From an uncultured Bacteroidia bacterium (GTDB lineage Bacteria; Bacteroidota; Bacteroidia; Bacteroidales; ML635J-15): a stretch of 64,000 nucleotides of DNA. The translations under genes and the position numbers were made by a program. The notes under the pieces were generated by a model. It ran no database searches. It was not told where the DNA came from and was given only the letters and a program-made list of their open reading frames with translations. Where the stretch lies: contig CADCCZ010000001.1 in the NCBI GenBank assembly GCA_902800045.1, positions 124,001 through 188,000 on the forward strand, in the 5' to 3' direction. Shown piece after piece: positions 16,519 through 27,100 of the stretch (position 1 is the stretch's first letter; each line of letters begins with the position of its first letter).

Positions 16519-17748
16519 TTATTCTTCCCCCAAATCCACTGGCGTTTCCTCTACAAGTATATCGGTTTCTATTCTGATTCCAAAGCCTTCTTCCGGAATG
16601 TAGATGGCTGGTTCGCAACTCATTACCATACCGCTTTTCAATATTGTGTGTCGATTTCCGACATCGTGTACGTCAAGCCCGATGAAATGCGAACAAAGGT
16701 GTGGCGAATATCGTTTTACGATTGCGTGTACCGATTCCTGATGCGCAATTTCGTCCTTTGTGACCAGATTGAGCCTTTGCAGAGCTTCGAGCATCAGTTT
16801 TTCAAATTCGGAATGTATGCGGTCGATTGATGAGCCTGGGACATAATATTGCTTTATTTGTCGCTGGATCGACATTATTTCGTCGTAAACCTGCTGCTGA
16901 CGTGGCGAAAATTTGCCGTTTACGGGAATCGTGCGTGTAATGTCGGCTGCATAACCCTTGTATTCGGCACCAACGTCCATAATAAGCAGGTCGCCTTCGT
17001 GGCAAATACCTTGATTATTTATGCTTTGCAAAATGCAGTTGTTGCTACCCGACGAAATAACAGGCTGATAGGCAAAGCCTTCGCAGCCGCAACCACGGAT
17101 TTGTCGGTAAAATTCGGCTTCGATTTCATATTCGTAAATGCCTGGACGAATAATCTTTGCGACTTCGACGAATGCATTTTTTGTTATCCTTATGGCTTTG
17201 CGTATGCAGCCGATTTCATAGTCTGATTTTTGTAGGCGCAAAGTTGTGGTTATGGGGTCGATGTCGTTGAATTCCAGATCGCTGTGCAACTTCTTCCATG
17301 CTTCCTGACGGAAATTTATGTAGTCTGCCTTGCGGATGTTGTTGGCAAATGAAATGTAAACTCTGCCTTTGCTCGAATTTATGATTTCGTCGGCTATGCT
17401 GTCGAAGCTGTCGAGGTATTCTACGTTGGTAATGCCCGATATATCAGCGATTTCGGCTTTTGTAAGTTTAATGCCTGTCCACACGTTAATATGCTCTGTT
17501 GGTTCAATAACGAAGGCGTATTCTTCGGCTTCGGTAGTGCTCTTTTTGTGGAGTAGCAGTATGGTTTCTTCTTGACGGATTCCACTGTAGTACAGAATGT
17601 CTGAATTCTGGCGGTAGCGGAAAAACTGGTTTGCGTTGCGCGACTGCGGATTTGCCGAAAACAATATTACGGTGTCACCGTTTTCCAAGTTCCCGAGCAG
17701 TTTTCGACGGTTTTGCGTGTGAAATTCGCGTTCCAATAGGTTTTTCAT
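16519..17748 (-). CDS. pepP: Xaa-Pro aminopeptidase (M24B, aminopeptidase P)
   Basis: Product of 409 residues with the AMP N-domain (FHTQNRRKLLGNLENGDTVI) and a pita-bread C-terminal domain. The five metal ligands are visible: Asp in LIMDVGAEY, Asp in YAADITRTIPV, His in SHFIGLDVHDVG, Glu in VMSCEPAIYIPEEG and Glu in IRIETDILV. It removes N-terminal residues before proline. I start at MKNLLEREF, one base after the ispG stop; a longer start inside ispG is less likely. It belongs to the minus-strand run YfhO-dapF-PHP-ispG-pepP. Confidence 0.93.
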   Translation of the reverse strand: MKNLLEREFHTQNRRKLLGNLENGDTVILFSANPQSRNANQFFRYRQNSDILYYSGIRQEETILLLHKKSTTEAEEYAFVIEPTEHINVWTGIKLTKAEIADISGITNVEYLDSFDSIADEIINSSKGRVYISFANNIRKADYINFRQEAWKKLHSDLEFNDIDPITTTLRLQKSDYEIGCIRKAIRITKNAFVEVAKIIRPGIYEYEIEAEFYRQIRGCGCEGFAYQPVISSGSNNCILQSINNQGICHEGDLLIMDVGAEYKGYAADITRTIPVNGKFSPRQQQVYDEIMSIQRQIKQYYVPGSSIDRIHSEFEKLMLEALQRLNLVTKDEIAHQESVHAIVKRYSPHLCSHFIGLDVHDVGNRHTILKSGMVMSCEPAIYIPEEGFGIRIETDILVEETPVDLGEE

Positions 17749-17749
17749 C

Positions 17750-19132
17750 TTACTTTTCCTTCCAGTCGCCGTTGTCGGCAATGACTTTTTTCAGCATTTC
17801 CACTGCATTGTCCTGTGGTACGTCGCGAATTACAGGCGTTTGTCCCTTGTATATTATGACGTGGTCCTTAGTGCTGCCAACGCATCCGTAATCGGCATCG
17901 GCCATTTCGCCAGGACCGTTGACAACACAGCCCATTGTGGCTATTTTCAAACCTTTCAGGTGCGAAAATTCGCGTTTTACAGCTTCCGAAATGCGTTCCA
18001 AGTCGTAGTTGGTGCGTCCGCAACCAGGACACGAAATAAATTCGGCCTTGCTGATGCATATTCCTGCTGCCTGCATGATGTCGGCAACGAAATCCTTGTT
18101 GTCGATTCCTGCAATGTTGCCGTTTATTTGCAGAGTGGTTATCTTTCGGTCTATTAGACTATTAGCAAGCGAAATGCAGGTTTCTGAAATGGCGGTTTCG
18201 GTATCTATAGCCTTGGGTGAGAAGTTGACAATGCCAGTATAGCTTGAATTTACGTTTTGTGTTGAGTATGCTTTCTTTTCACCAAACGCAGACATGAATT
18301 TCTTGGCGAAAGTTATCTCATTTACAGGATTTTCGGTCAATGATACCCTTATTGTGTCGCCGATGCCTTTATTTAATAAGTAAGCGATGCCGAGGCACGA
18401 CTTTATTCTTGCATCGTTGCCAGCGCCAGCTTCGGTAACTCCAAGATGCTGAGGGTAAACGTAGCCAGTTTCAATCATTCGTTGTGTGAGCAGTTCGCAC
18501 GATTCGGTCATGACCTTTACGTTGCTGGCTTTCATCGAGATGACAAGGTTGTGGAAGTTTTCGGCTCCGAAAATGCTGATGAATTCCATTGCTGCTTCGA
18601 CCATTCCGCGTGCCGTGTTGCCATAGCGCGACAAAATCCTATCGGACAGCGAGCCGTGGTTGGAGCCGATTCGTATGGCTGTGCCATATTCGCGGCAAAC
18701 CTTGATAAGCGGCAACAGCCTGTCGTGTATTTTCTCGAGTTCAAGGTTGTACTCGTAGTCGCTTAGGTTCAGTTCCTTGAAGTTTGCTCGCTTGTCAATA
18801 TAGTTGCCTGGGTTTATTCTTACTTTTTCGACTATTCGGGCACATTCTTCGGCAATTTGCGAGCTGAAATGCACGTCGGCGACCAACGGTTTTTTGTATC
18901 CGTCGGCTTCGAGTTGCTTTTTAACAAGTCTGAGACTTTCGATGTCGGGAGTGCGTGGTACAGAGAGCCTGACTAGGTCTGCTCCTGCGTCGAAAAGTTG
19001 TTTGCATTGGTTTACAGATGCTTGAATGTCACCCACAGGCACATTGGTCATGCTCTGGATGGCAATTTTGTTTTCGCCTCCAATTGGAATGTTGCCGACT
19101 CTAACTTCATGTGCAAAAACCTTGTTTTCCAT
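17750..19132 (-). CDS. ispG: (E)-4-hydroxy-3-methylbut-2-enyl-diphosphate synthase IspG
   Basis: Product of 460 residues; a [4Fe-4S] enzyme of the non-mevalonate isoprenoid pathway. The TIM-barrel part begins IAIQSMTNVPVGDIQASV and includes RINPGNYIDKR and RIGSNHGSLSDRI. The C-terminal reductase-like part holds the cluster cysteines in ISCPGCGRTNYDLERI and MGCVVNGPGEM. Between residues about 250 and 345 there is an insertion relative to the E. coli enzyme (372 residues), but it is far shorter than the extra domain that gives many Bacteroidetes IspG more than 600 residues. It starts 4 bases after the PHP gene and abuts pepP. Confidence 0.95.
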   Translation of the reverse strand: MENKVFAHEVRVGNIPIGGENKIAIQSMTNVPVGDIQASVNQCKQLFDAGADLVRLSVPRTPDIESLRLVKKQLEADGYKKPLVADVHFSSQIAEECARIVEKVRINPGNYIDKRANFKELNLSDYEYNLELEKIHDRLLPLIKVCREYGTAIRIGSNHGSLSDRILSRYGNTARGMVEAAMEFISIFGAENFHNLVISMKASNVKVMTESCELLTQRMIETGYVYPQHLGVTEAGAGNDARIKSCLGIAYLLNKGIGDTIRVSLTENPVNEITFAKKFMSAFGEKKAYSTQNVNSSYTGIVNFSPKAIDTETAISETCISLANSLIDRKITTLQINGNIAGIDNKDFVADIMQAAGICISKAEFISCPGCGRTNYDLERISEAVKREFSHLKGLKIATMGCVVNGPGEMADADYGCVGSTKDHVIIYKGQTPVIRDVPQDNAVEMLKKVIADNGDWKEK

Positions 19133-19136
19133 TTTG

Positions 19137-20000
19137 TTACATATTTAATGCTTTCAAAAGCGGAGCGATTATTTCTTCGTTGTCGGTAGGCAGGTTTTCG
19201 TTGTTGCCAGTTCCGAGTTTTACATCTTTTTTGACTTCTGGTCCATGAAAATCGCTACCGCACGAAATCATAAGTCCAAGTTCCTTTGCTATCTTGGCAT
19301 ATTTTTCGCATTGCTTTTGAGAGTGGCTGCTGTGGTAGACTTCGATTCCGTCGAGGCCGTATAGTTTCAATGACTTTATTTTTGCAAAAGTATCATCGTG
19401 TGAAAGTTGCAGCGATTTAGGGTGGGCAAGAAATGCGAGACCACCAGCTTTGTGTATCAATTCGATGCAAGTCTTGGGCGGAAGTTTTTTCCGTTCTATC
19501 GATTCCAGTCGTTTCGAACTTAAAACTTTCTTGAATGCGGTTTCAATGTCGTTGCAATATCCAGTTTCGACTATCGCTGCTGCAATGTGAGGTTTCCCTA
19601 CCGAATCGCCCTTGGCATATTTCTTTACATTTTCCATGCTTATATTGATGCCGAAAATGCATTTTATAGCATCGAGTATATTTTTGTTTCTTTCTTCGCG
19701 GGCTTCGCGTAGTATTTTCATCACTAAGTTGAATTCTGAACAGTTGGTGTCGATTCCAAATCCTAGTATATGCATCTTGCCGCTATCGGTTGTTGCACTC
19801 AGTTCTATGCCTGAAATAACACGAATGCCGTTGTTTTTGCCTTCAGCAATGCATTCTTCGACATTGCCAATAGTGTCGTGGTCGGTTATCGCTATGGTTG
19901 TCAGTCCAATGCGTTTTGCTTCTGCGATAATTTGCTTTGCATTTAAGCTTCCGTCCGAAGCTGTAGTATGCACATGTAAATCAAATTTTGCTGTTCCCAT
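19137..20000 (-). CDS. PHP-domain phosphoesterase (TrpH-like)
   Basis: Product of 287 residues. The N-terminal KFDLHVHTTASDGSLNAKQI and AITDHDTIGNVEE supply the metal ligands H-x-H, D and D-H-D of PHP domains; GIELSATTDSGKMHILGFG, LAFLAHPKS and MISCGSDFHGPE supply the remaining His, Glu and Asp. Stand-alone members such as TrpH/RnaAM act on nucleotide 3',5'-bisphosphates or short RNA 5' ends, so that is the best guess. It lies 52 bases after dapF and 4 bases before ispG in the same orientation. Confidence 0.9.
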   Translation of the reverse strand: MGTAKFDLHVHTTASDGSLNAKQIIAEAKRIGLTTIAITDHDTIGNVEECIAEGKNNGIRVISGIELSATTDSGKMHILGFGIDTNCSEFNLVMKILREAREERNKNILDAIKCIFGINISMENVKKYAKGDSVGKPHIAAAIVETGYCNDIETAFKKVLSSKRLESIERKKLPPKTCIELIHKAGGLAFLAHPKSLQLSHDDTFAKIKSLKLYGLDGIEVYHSSHSQKQCEKYAKIAKELGLMISCGSDFHGPEVKKDVKLGTGNNENLPTDNEEIIAPLLKALNM

Positions 20001-20051
20001 TAGGTCGTATAATATACAGTTTGTGTTTATAATCAGTTTGTTATGTTTAGT

Positions 20052-20819
20052 TTATGTGGTTTCTCCATCAAAAACTTTCAGAGCAGGACCTTCGAGCCAG
20101 ATGTTTTTGTATCCGTCGTTATTTTTTTCGAAGAAAACCTTTAACTGTCCGCCCTTTGCTTTTATCGAAATGGGGGAGAGTTCTCCATATTTAGCATTGA
20201 TGCACAATGCGGTAGCTACGTTCCCTGTTCCGCAAGCCAAGGTTTCGCCTTCTACTCCTCGTTCGTATGTCCTTATTCTGAAACCGTTTTTGTTGTCGAT
20301 GAAATTTACATTAGTTCTGTCGGGGGCGAAACGCTTGTCGTCGGCAAGTTTGCGGCCTTCGCTATCGATGTCAACCTTGTCAATGTCATCTACAAATTTT
20401 ACAAAGTGCTGAACACCAGTGTTTGTCCACATTCCATCGTCGAAAGTGGCTATGCCTTTTACATCTATCATCTTGATTCTGACATTCATGTCATCAATTA
20501 TGCTAGCTTCGTGGATACCATCATCGGCTACGAATTTCATGTTTTTCCCAGCAATATTATGGTCGAACGCGTATTTTGCTATGCATCTGCCACCATTTCC
20601 GCACATATTTGCTGTTTTGCCGTCGGAATTGTAGAATTTCATTGCAAAGTCGGCTTCTTGACTGCTTGTAAGCTCTATCAGTCCGTCGGCTCCAATGCCG
20701 AAGTGCCTGTCGCATAATGCTTGTATCTGTTCTGGCAACAAGGTTATCGACTTGTCGGTGTTGTCTATTATGACGAAGTCGTTTCCGGCTCCCTGGTATT
20801 TTTCGAATTTCATTTTCAT
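20052..20819 (-). CDS. dapF: Diaminopimelate epimerase DapF
   Basis: Product of 255 residues. It interconverts LL- and meso-diaminopimelate. The two catalytic cysteines are in the diagnostic motifs MCGNGGRCIA (near residue 73) and ACGTGNVATA (near residue 198); the N-terminus FEKYQGAGNDFVIIDN is also diagnostic. The ATG overlaps the stop of the YfhO gene (ATGA at 20816-20819); a second Met two codons later is possible. Length and motifs are complete, so it should be active. It complements dapB at 11.5 kb, though the two are not in one operon. Confidence 0.97.
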   Translation of the reverse strand: MKMKFEKYQGAGNDFVIIDNTDKSITLLPEQIQALCDRHFGIGADGLIELTSSQEADFAMKFYNSDGKTANMCGNGGRCIAKYAFDHNIAGKNMKFVADDGIHEASIIDDMNVRIKMIDVKGIATFDDGMWTNTGVQHFVKFVDDIDKVDIDSEGRKLADDKRFAPDRTNVNFIDNKNGFRIRTYERGVEGETLACGTGNVATALCINAKYGELSPISIKAKGGQLKVFFEKNNDGYKNIWLEGPALKVFDGETT

Positions 20820-23311
20820 TCCGTTGTGTGGTTTTGTCTAGTCCTTTTTATTATTCCGAGAACGCACATAACTGCGATAATTGCTAGCAATGTTGCGTTA
20901 CAAGTAGTTGATACGATTCGTCCTATTTCTGCCGACTTTGGCTCGTAGCGGAATTCTATTTCGTGGTTGCCACTTGGAACAATCATTCCGCGCAGGATGT
21001 AGTTGCATCTGAAAAATGATGTTTTCTGTCCGTCGATGTATGCCTTCCAACCTTTGTGGTAGAAAATTTCGGAGAAAACGGCCATGCGGTTGCCTTTGCT
21101 CGACGAAGTGTATTTCAGTGTGTCGCCTTCGGCATAGGTCAAATTTATGTAGTCGGAACTGTCCATGGCGAATTCAACGTCGGCAAATTCGGACTTGTAT
21201 TTTTCGTTTACTATGGCAGTGTACCTTGTGTCGACGTGCTGGAGTAGTGCAATTTCCAGCATTTCCGAGTCGGCCCATCGTATGCTGTCGGCAAGCCATA
21301 CATTCCCCGAAGCGTGGGTGTTGGTTAGAGGCTTTGCTCTTTCCGAAAGTATTATGTACTTTACGTTTAGCATGTCGAGTATCGGGGACTTGTATTTGCT
21401 GGCAAATACTTCTTGGATTTCGTCTTGTGTCATTCCGTCTCTCTGCGCCCACGACAAGATGCTGTACCGGGTGAGCGCAAGTTCCTTGTTGAGAATCGAG
21501 TCGCAGAATGTGCTGTAACGTTTTATACAATAGCCGTTGCCACCCAACGAGTTGTAGCTGAGGCAAGTTGTCTTGTCGTTTTGTATGAGGTCGTAGCCTA
21601 TGTTGGCAACTCTAAATTTGGCGAGGTCGGCTTGTATTTCGCTCTTTGCAATGCCTGATAATGCCGATTCATTCTCGTCAGTGGCAGTTTCTCTGATGCT
21701 TATGTTTGCAAGTGTTAGGTCGGCTGTTGCAAGTATTGCGATGGTTGCCACTATGATTTTGCTGTTTACTTTTTTGCGAATTGCCGCAGACACAATAATT
21801 GCGCCAAGAATAATGAATATTAATGACTTGGCTGCATTACGTCTTATCGAAGATAACCTGTCGCTGCGAATGGCGTTTACGTAGTCGGTTTTAAATTCTG
21901 CGGTTGCTTCGGCATATTCTATGCCTTGTGGCATGTATGAGGCGAGTTTCTCCGCAACTTCGACCTCCGCCATGTTTTGTGTGTCGGTGCTGCTGTTGCC
22001 TGCAATTCCAGGAAATGCAACAAAAGTGAGAAGTATTATGGCCGGAATTCCAGCTGATATATACAATGAGATGCGTCTTCTAGCAGGTTTTGATTCGGTA
22101 TCGTTAATGAGTTCCTCTGTTCCTAATGATGCTAGAATGGTAATTCCCAAAGCGGCGATTATCAGAATGTTCGAATATGTGCCGAAATTGTAGAACAGGG
22201 GAATGTCCTTGGTTATAAAATATTCGATATTGCCGCATGACAGGATTATTGATATTGCTACGATTGCAATTATCCACCATTTTTTTTTGTTGCGGCTGCA
22301 TATACAACCGAACAAAGCAAGGAATATTGTCAGTGCGCCTATGTAAGATGATCCATTGCTGAAGAATTTCTTTCCGAAATACATGGGAGATTTGTCGGCA
22401 ATCTTCTGTGCGTTTTTTTCTCCAAAAAGTGGGCTTAGCAGATTGTATGTTTCTGATTTTGATGTTAGCCTGGCGTTTGATTTTCCTCCTTTAATATCGC
22501 TAAGCAAAAGCGAAAGCGTTTCGCCTCCATCGTCGAAATATGGCTGGCTGATGTCGTAGTTCGGAACAGTTTTTTCGGAGTACTTTTGGTATTCGTACTC
22601 CTGAAACATTGTTTCGCTATTTGTGAATAGTGCAATTCCCAATGCTACAATTGTGAACGCGACTCCAGTAAATTTTCCCTTTTTTTCTGTTTGTTTCGAA
22701 ATGAATACGTAAATTATGTATGCAAGAGCGATGAATAGCGTGTAGTACACTATTTGGTAATGGCAGGTTGCAACTTGCAGAGCACTGGCTATCAGTAGTA
22801 TTGATGAACCGATTGCCTTTCGGTTGTTAAATATGAGAACAATGCCAGAAATAATGTATGGAACCATGCCGATAGCAATCATTTCGGCGAATTCTCCCGC
22901 TTGCAATTCTGCAATTCCGTATGTGAAAATTCCGAATGAGATAGAACCAATAATTGCGCTTGCTGGACTTATTTTCAGTGTGTTAAGTAGGATGTATATT
23001 CCGATTAATGATGCCAGCATTATGCAGAATATTGCAATGGATGATTGTCCGTTTTGTACAAAGTCGACTATTCCGGCAAATAGATTACTTTCAGTTATGT
23101 TTCGGTGCGAAACAGTCGGGCAACCCGACATAGAAGCATTGTCCCATAGTGAGTTGCTTTGGGTAATGCACTCGTCTGTGCTGCTTTGTTCTATATTCGC
23201 AAAATATGCGTTTGTGTAGAACCCTGAAATTCCAAAGAATATCAGAATTGCAATCACGTGTCGTAGTACTTTGCTTTTTGCAATAATGTTGTAAAACTTG
23301 TTGTCGGACAC
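20816..23311 (-). CDS. YfhO-family polytopic membrane protein
   Basis: Product of 831 residues with about a dozen predicted membrane helices in the first two thirds and a final helix near the C-terminus, the layout of the bacterial YfhO/GT-C-like family. The C-terminal part carries the typical motif YHKGWKAYIDGQKTSFFRCN followed by VPSGNHEIEFRYEP. YfhO in Gram-positives adds sugars to lipoteichoic acid; in Bacteroidetes the substrate is unknown. It is the first gene of the minus-strand run and overlaps dapF by 4 bases. The 280-base gap upstream holds the leader of the first adhesin cassette on the other strand. Confidence 0.87.
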   Translation of the reverse strand: MSDNKFYNIIAKSKVLRHVIAILIFFGISGFYTNAYFANIEQSSTDECITQSNSLWDNASMSGCPTVSHRNITESNLFAGIVDFVQNGQSSIAIFCIMLASLIGIYILLNTLKISPASAIIGSISFGIFTYGIAELQAGEFAEMIAIGMVPYIISGIVLIFNNRKAIGSSILLIASALQVATCHYQIVYYTLFIALAYIIYVFISKQTEKKGKFTGVAFTIVALGIALFTNSETMFQEYEYQKYSEKTVPNYDISQPYFDDGGETLSLLLSDIKGGKSNARLTSKSETYNLLSPLFGEKNAQKIADKSPMYFGKKFFSNGSSYIGALTIFLALFGCICSRNKKKWWIIAIVAISIILSCGNIEYFITKDIPLFYNFGTYSNILIIAALGITILASLGTEELINDTESKPARRRISLYISAGIPAIILLTFVAFPGIAGNSSTDTQNMAEVEVAEKLASYMPQGIEYAEATAEFKTDYVNAIRSDRLSSIRRNAAKSLIFIILGAIIVSAAIRKKVNSKIIVATIAILATADLTLANISIRETATDENESALSGIAKSEIQADLAKFRVANIGYDLIQNDKTTCLSYNSLGGNGYCIKRYSTFCDSILNKELALTRYSILSWAQRDGMTQDEIQEVFASKYKSPILDMLNVKYIILSERAKPLTNTHASGNVWLADSIRWADSEMLEIALLQHVDTRYTAIVNEKYKSEFADVEFAMDSSDYINLTYAEGDTLKYTSSSKGNRMAVFSEIFYHKGWKAYIDGQKTSFFRCNYILRGMIVPSGNHEIEFRYEPKSAEIGRIVSTTCNATLLAIIAVMCVLGIIKRTRQNHTTE

Positions 23312-23463
23312 TGAAAATATCTATTTGGGGCGCAAAAATAATAAAATGAGCAAATAATTTCTGTAATATTTATGTTAAATGATGTTAATGAAATCTTGCA
23401 GTTTTATTACTGCTTTCTATATTTTAAAAGTAATAATTGTAATGTCTTGATTATTAGTTAATT

Positions 23464-23510
23464 GAAAAATTTTTCAAAAAAAATCTTGTTTGATAGGCAG
23501 CCTTTTGAAA
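23464..23510 (+). promoter_or_regulatory. Leader motif upstream of adhesin cassette 1
   Basis: An A/T tract (GAAAAATTTTTC) is followed by TTGTTTGATAGGCAGCCTTT. The GGCAGCC core (23496-23502) matches, with one A/G change, the GGCAACC cores in front of cassettes 2 and 3. This copy is the loosest of the three and lies 89 bases before the start codon. Its function is unknown; it could be an operator, an RNA element or part of a promoter. Confidence 0.4.
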
Positions 23511-23591
23511 AAAAAACGTTTTATAGATGTAGTAGTTTAAAATAAAAAACGTATCTTTACGCGATTTTTAAATTAAGGAAAAAAGTATTTT

Positions 23592-24164
23592 ATGAATAGG
23601 ATTGTTATCGGCGTGCTTTTTGTTTTGTTGGTGATGAACCCATTTCGTATTGTTGCCCAGCAGACTGGTAGTCAGGCTACTTTGTCGGCTGGCATCGATT
23701 CTGTTCTGAACGGAATTTCGGCTGTTGGCGGCGAATTTGTTTTCGATGAGAGCAAGATGATGTCCATCCCAAATACCAATATACGGATTCAGCCTCCCGA
23801 ATATTTTAGGTTTTCGGAATCTGTTCCGGGCTTTGTTCATGTGGGAACGATGAGCAGCATACAGGTTGAGGAGGTCGTAGGTACTTCCTATCTGCTTATT
23901 TCGGCTGCTATGGATTCTGCATATTTTGCAACCCAGGGAATGACGTTGATTTCTTCCGAACCGGTAGTAATGCACGACGGTAGCGAAGGCATTCTTTATA
24001 CCGCCGAAATGAAACTTAAGGGCTTTGTTTTTGAACGTTTGGTGCTCATGTCGGGCGACTATCACTATACAATTTGGATAAATGCCGGATACATTAAAAT
24101 GTTGAGCCAAAAGTTGAAACCGGTAATTCTGCAAAGTATTTTGACTTCTAAAATTTATGAATAA
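23592..24164 (+). CDS. Secreted 190-aa protein, partner of adhesin 1
   Basis: The N-terminus MNRIVIGVLFVLLVMNPFRI ending in VAQQ is a signal peptide. The mature part (MSIPNTNIRIQPPEYFRFSE, GFVHVGTMSSIQVEEV, SYLLISAAMDSAYFATQGMT) has the strand pattern of a small alpha/beta domain like those in PsbP/PilY-type lipid or surface partners, but no family is certain. It is not related by sequence to the small partners of cassettes 2 and 3. It precedes the adhesin gene by only six bases, so the two are cotranscribed. Function unknown. Confidence 0.75.
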   Translation: MNRIVIGVLFVLLVMNPFRIVAQQTGSQATLSAGIDSVLNGISAVGGEFVFDESKMMSIPNTNIRIQPPEYFRFSESVPGFVHVGTMSSIQVEEVVGTSYLLISAAMDSAYFATQGMTLISSEPVVMHDGSEGILYTAEMKLKGFVFERLVLMSGDYHYTIWINAGYIKMLSQKLKPVILQSILTSKIYE

Positions 24165-24170
24165 TCGACT

Positions 24171-27100
24171 ATGATGAAAAAACTACATATAGCATTTGCG
24201 GTTCTGCTTGTCTTGTTTGCCGTCCACGATGTTTCGGCACAAGACGATACGAACATATTAAGGCATAACATAAATTACCATGTTGATTCGGTCGACATGT
24301 GGGGCGGTGGTGATGCCACTTTTATCGATTTCGATTACAACCTGCTCGACCTATGCGTCGGTCCGGGCTGTGATAACGACCCGAGCATACATGAGGTGTT
24401 CGGTACCGACCTGGTCGGAATACACCTCGACTTTACTATGTTCATGTATTTGAATTCTACATTTAGCATGCACGGATTTTCGAGCGGCTACATTGGTGTA
24501 GACTATCCTGTACAGATTACTCTCGATTTTCCTGATAACAATGGTTTCGACCATGGACAAACAGTCCCGATTCATTCTACATATACCGTACAGGATGGTT
24601 GGGCTCTCAATACACATTTCCCGACTGCGGGAACGATTTCTCTTGACCTTGAATACGGATTCGGCGCCGACTTGTCGGTTTCGGTCGAAGCTTTGGGCGA
24701 CGTCGTTGTTGATCCGATTCATTTGATTCCTCAATTTTCATTCCCGGCCAATCCCGAATTTACAACCCCCGTTCCGCACGATTCGATTGCTGTGCTATAT
24801 CTCAATGCTGGAACTGGCGAGTATGCTTATCCGTGGATTGATGAGACAACTGGTATGCCTTACATAAATACTGGTTTCTTAGGAAATGGCGACGAACTCG
24901 TTATCCATATCCCCGATGCTATGGGTATTGGTATTACTGCCGACATTACAATCCCATACGTCGAGACCGAAGACCGCTTGCAGGGTCAGTGCCTCTATGC
25001 CGAAGGTCAGGACGACTGGATGGAAATGCATTGGAATTTGCTCCAGTTCGTCAGGTTCATCGGTAATGCTGTAGGTCATCCTGAGGTGGGCGAAATAGTA
25101 GATATTATTGAAGGCCAGACAATATCATATCCTATATACGAAGATTATGTAATCACAATTGAATATTACATACTTCATGCAAGTCTTGAAATGACTATGG
25201 CTCTTGTCCAAGAGTTTACATTCTGTCCCGAAATATATGCGACCTTGCGTTTCGCTACACCGCTACGTTACTATGAACGTACAACTGCTGGCCAGATCAT
25301 GCAGAACGGAGAGTCTGATATTGTTACTTTTAGAGTCAACAACGACTTGTATATAACATATCCGTGCTATGGTTGGGATTCGTTGCAGGTATATGATGTG
25401 GCTTACAATATCCATAGCGGGTTTGTAAACCATACCTATAATAATTTACGCTTTGGACTCGATTTGCAGGTTTTGCATTTGCATGTAAATGTGCCTGGAC
25501 TTAGCAATTTGTTCAGCGTTGTTACAATCCCCGATTTCCAGTTGCCTGATATAGAAGGTGGCTACGAAAATCCTGAAGACGCAATCGCTTCTTCGTACGA
25601 AATGCCTGGTATCGATGTGGAAAGATATTCTGATGCACCTCGCACTCGTGAACTGGAGCGAGATATAGATTTATGTATTCCAACCGATTGCGGCGCTCTC
25701 ATCGACCAGTCGTTCGACTTGTTCGATGTCGATCTCGATTTTCTCGGATTGAATCAAGAGTGGGATCTTCAGTTCCCGGCAAACCAGTATAATGTTACTT
25801 TCCCCGGTACTTGGTTGCGTCCGCGTCCTCAATTGGCTCTGGATGTTCAGACCTCAAATGTTATTTGCTACGGCGACGATTCCGGTGTAATTGCTTGCAA
25901 TGCTATTAATGGCGCTGCAAATTATGTTTGGATGTATTCTAACGGTGTTACAAATATTACTAATGTTCCTACCGACGAAATACATGTTCCTGCCGGATAC
26001 TACTATGTAACACTTACCGATACCTATGGATGTTCGGTTGCTGGCGAGGCTAATATTCTCGAAGCCAATACACCTATCGAAAGTAGAACGCGTGTAGAAA
26101 ACGTGCTTTGCCATGGAGAATCGACAGGTAACCTTTATGTAAGTGTTTATGGCGGTGTTCCTCCATATAGCTATATATGGTCTAACGATGCTACTACTCA
26201 GAATGTATATGGAGTTCCTGCTGGCATATATACGGTAACAATAACCGATGCTGTAGGTTGTGTTCACGAAGACCAGGCAGTAGTGACCGAACCAGACGAG
26301 GCTCTAAGAATAACCGAGGTCGAAACTCAGAATATATCGTGCCATGGTCTGCGCGACGGCCATATAAATATATCAGTGGAAGGCGGAACTCCTTCGTACA
26401 CGTACTATTGGTCTAATGGCGCGACGGTGCAGGATTTGCACAATGTTCCAGCAGGCTCATATACGGTAACAATAACAGATGTAAATGGCTGCTTCTTGAT
26501 ATCGACGTATGAAATCGAGCAACCAGAACAGTTGCAACTTGCAATCGATGCTAACGACGTCAGGTGCTATGCTGGTAATACAGGAAGCATCGACCTCACA
26601 GTAACTGGAGGAACCGAGCCTTATACTATTGAGTGGAGCAATGGTGCAACAACCGAGGACTTGTCGGAACTATATGCAGGTTTCTATATTGTAACTGTAA
26701 CCGATGACCATGGTTGTGTTGAATATGCAATGGCCGAAATCCACCAGCCGGCATTGCCGCTCCATGCCGAAATTACTCCTACAAATGTAAGATGCTACGG
26801 TGAAGGAAACGGCGTTTGCGACCTTAACGTGTTCGGCGGTACTCCACCTTATTATTATACATGGAATACTGGCGCAATATCAGAGGATATTGATAATCTT
26901 GTACCAGGATTTTATTCGGTGACCGTCTTGGACGAAAACGGATGTACATCTAGCGATACTGCACACATTTATCAGTCACCATTCCCACTCACAGGCTACA
27001 TATCAGGAACCGATGCTTCGTGCAATGGCTATTCCGATGGAAATGTTACTTTTGCTGCCGATGGCGGTTACGAACCATATCACTACGAATGGTCGAACGG

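Noticed and set aside
23592..24164. The 190-residue protein as a PorP/SprF homologue
   Set aside because: PorP/SprF are about 300-residue outer-membrane beta-barrels; this protein is shorter and has a different strand pattern.
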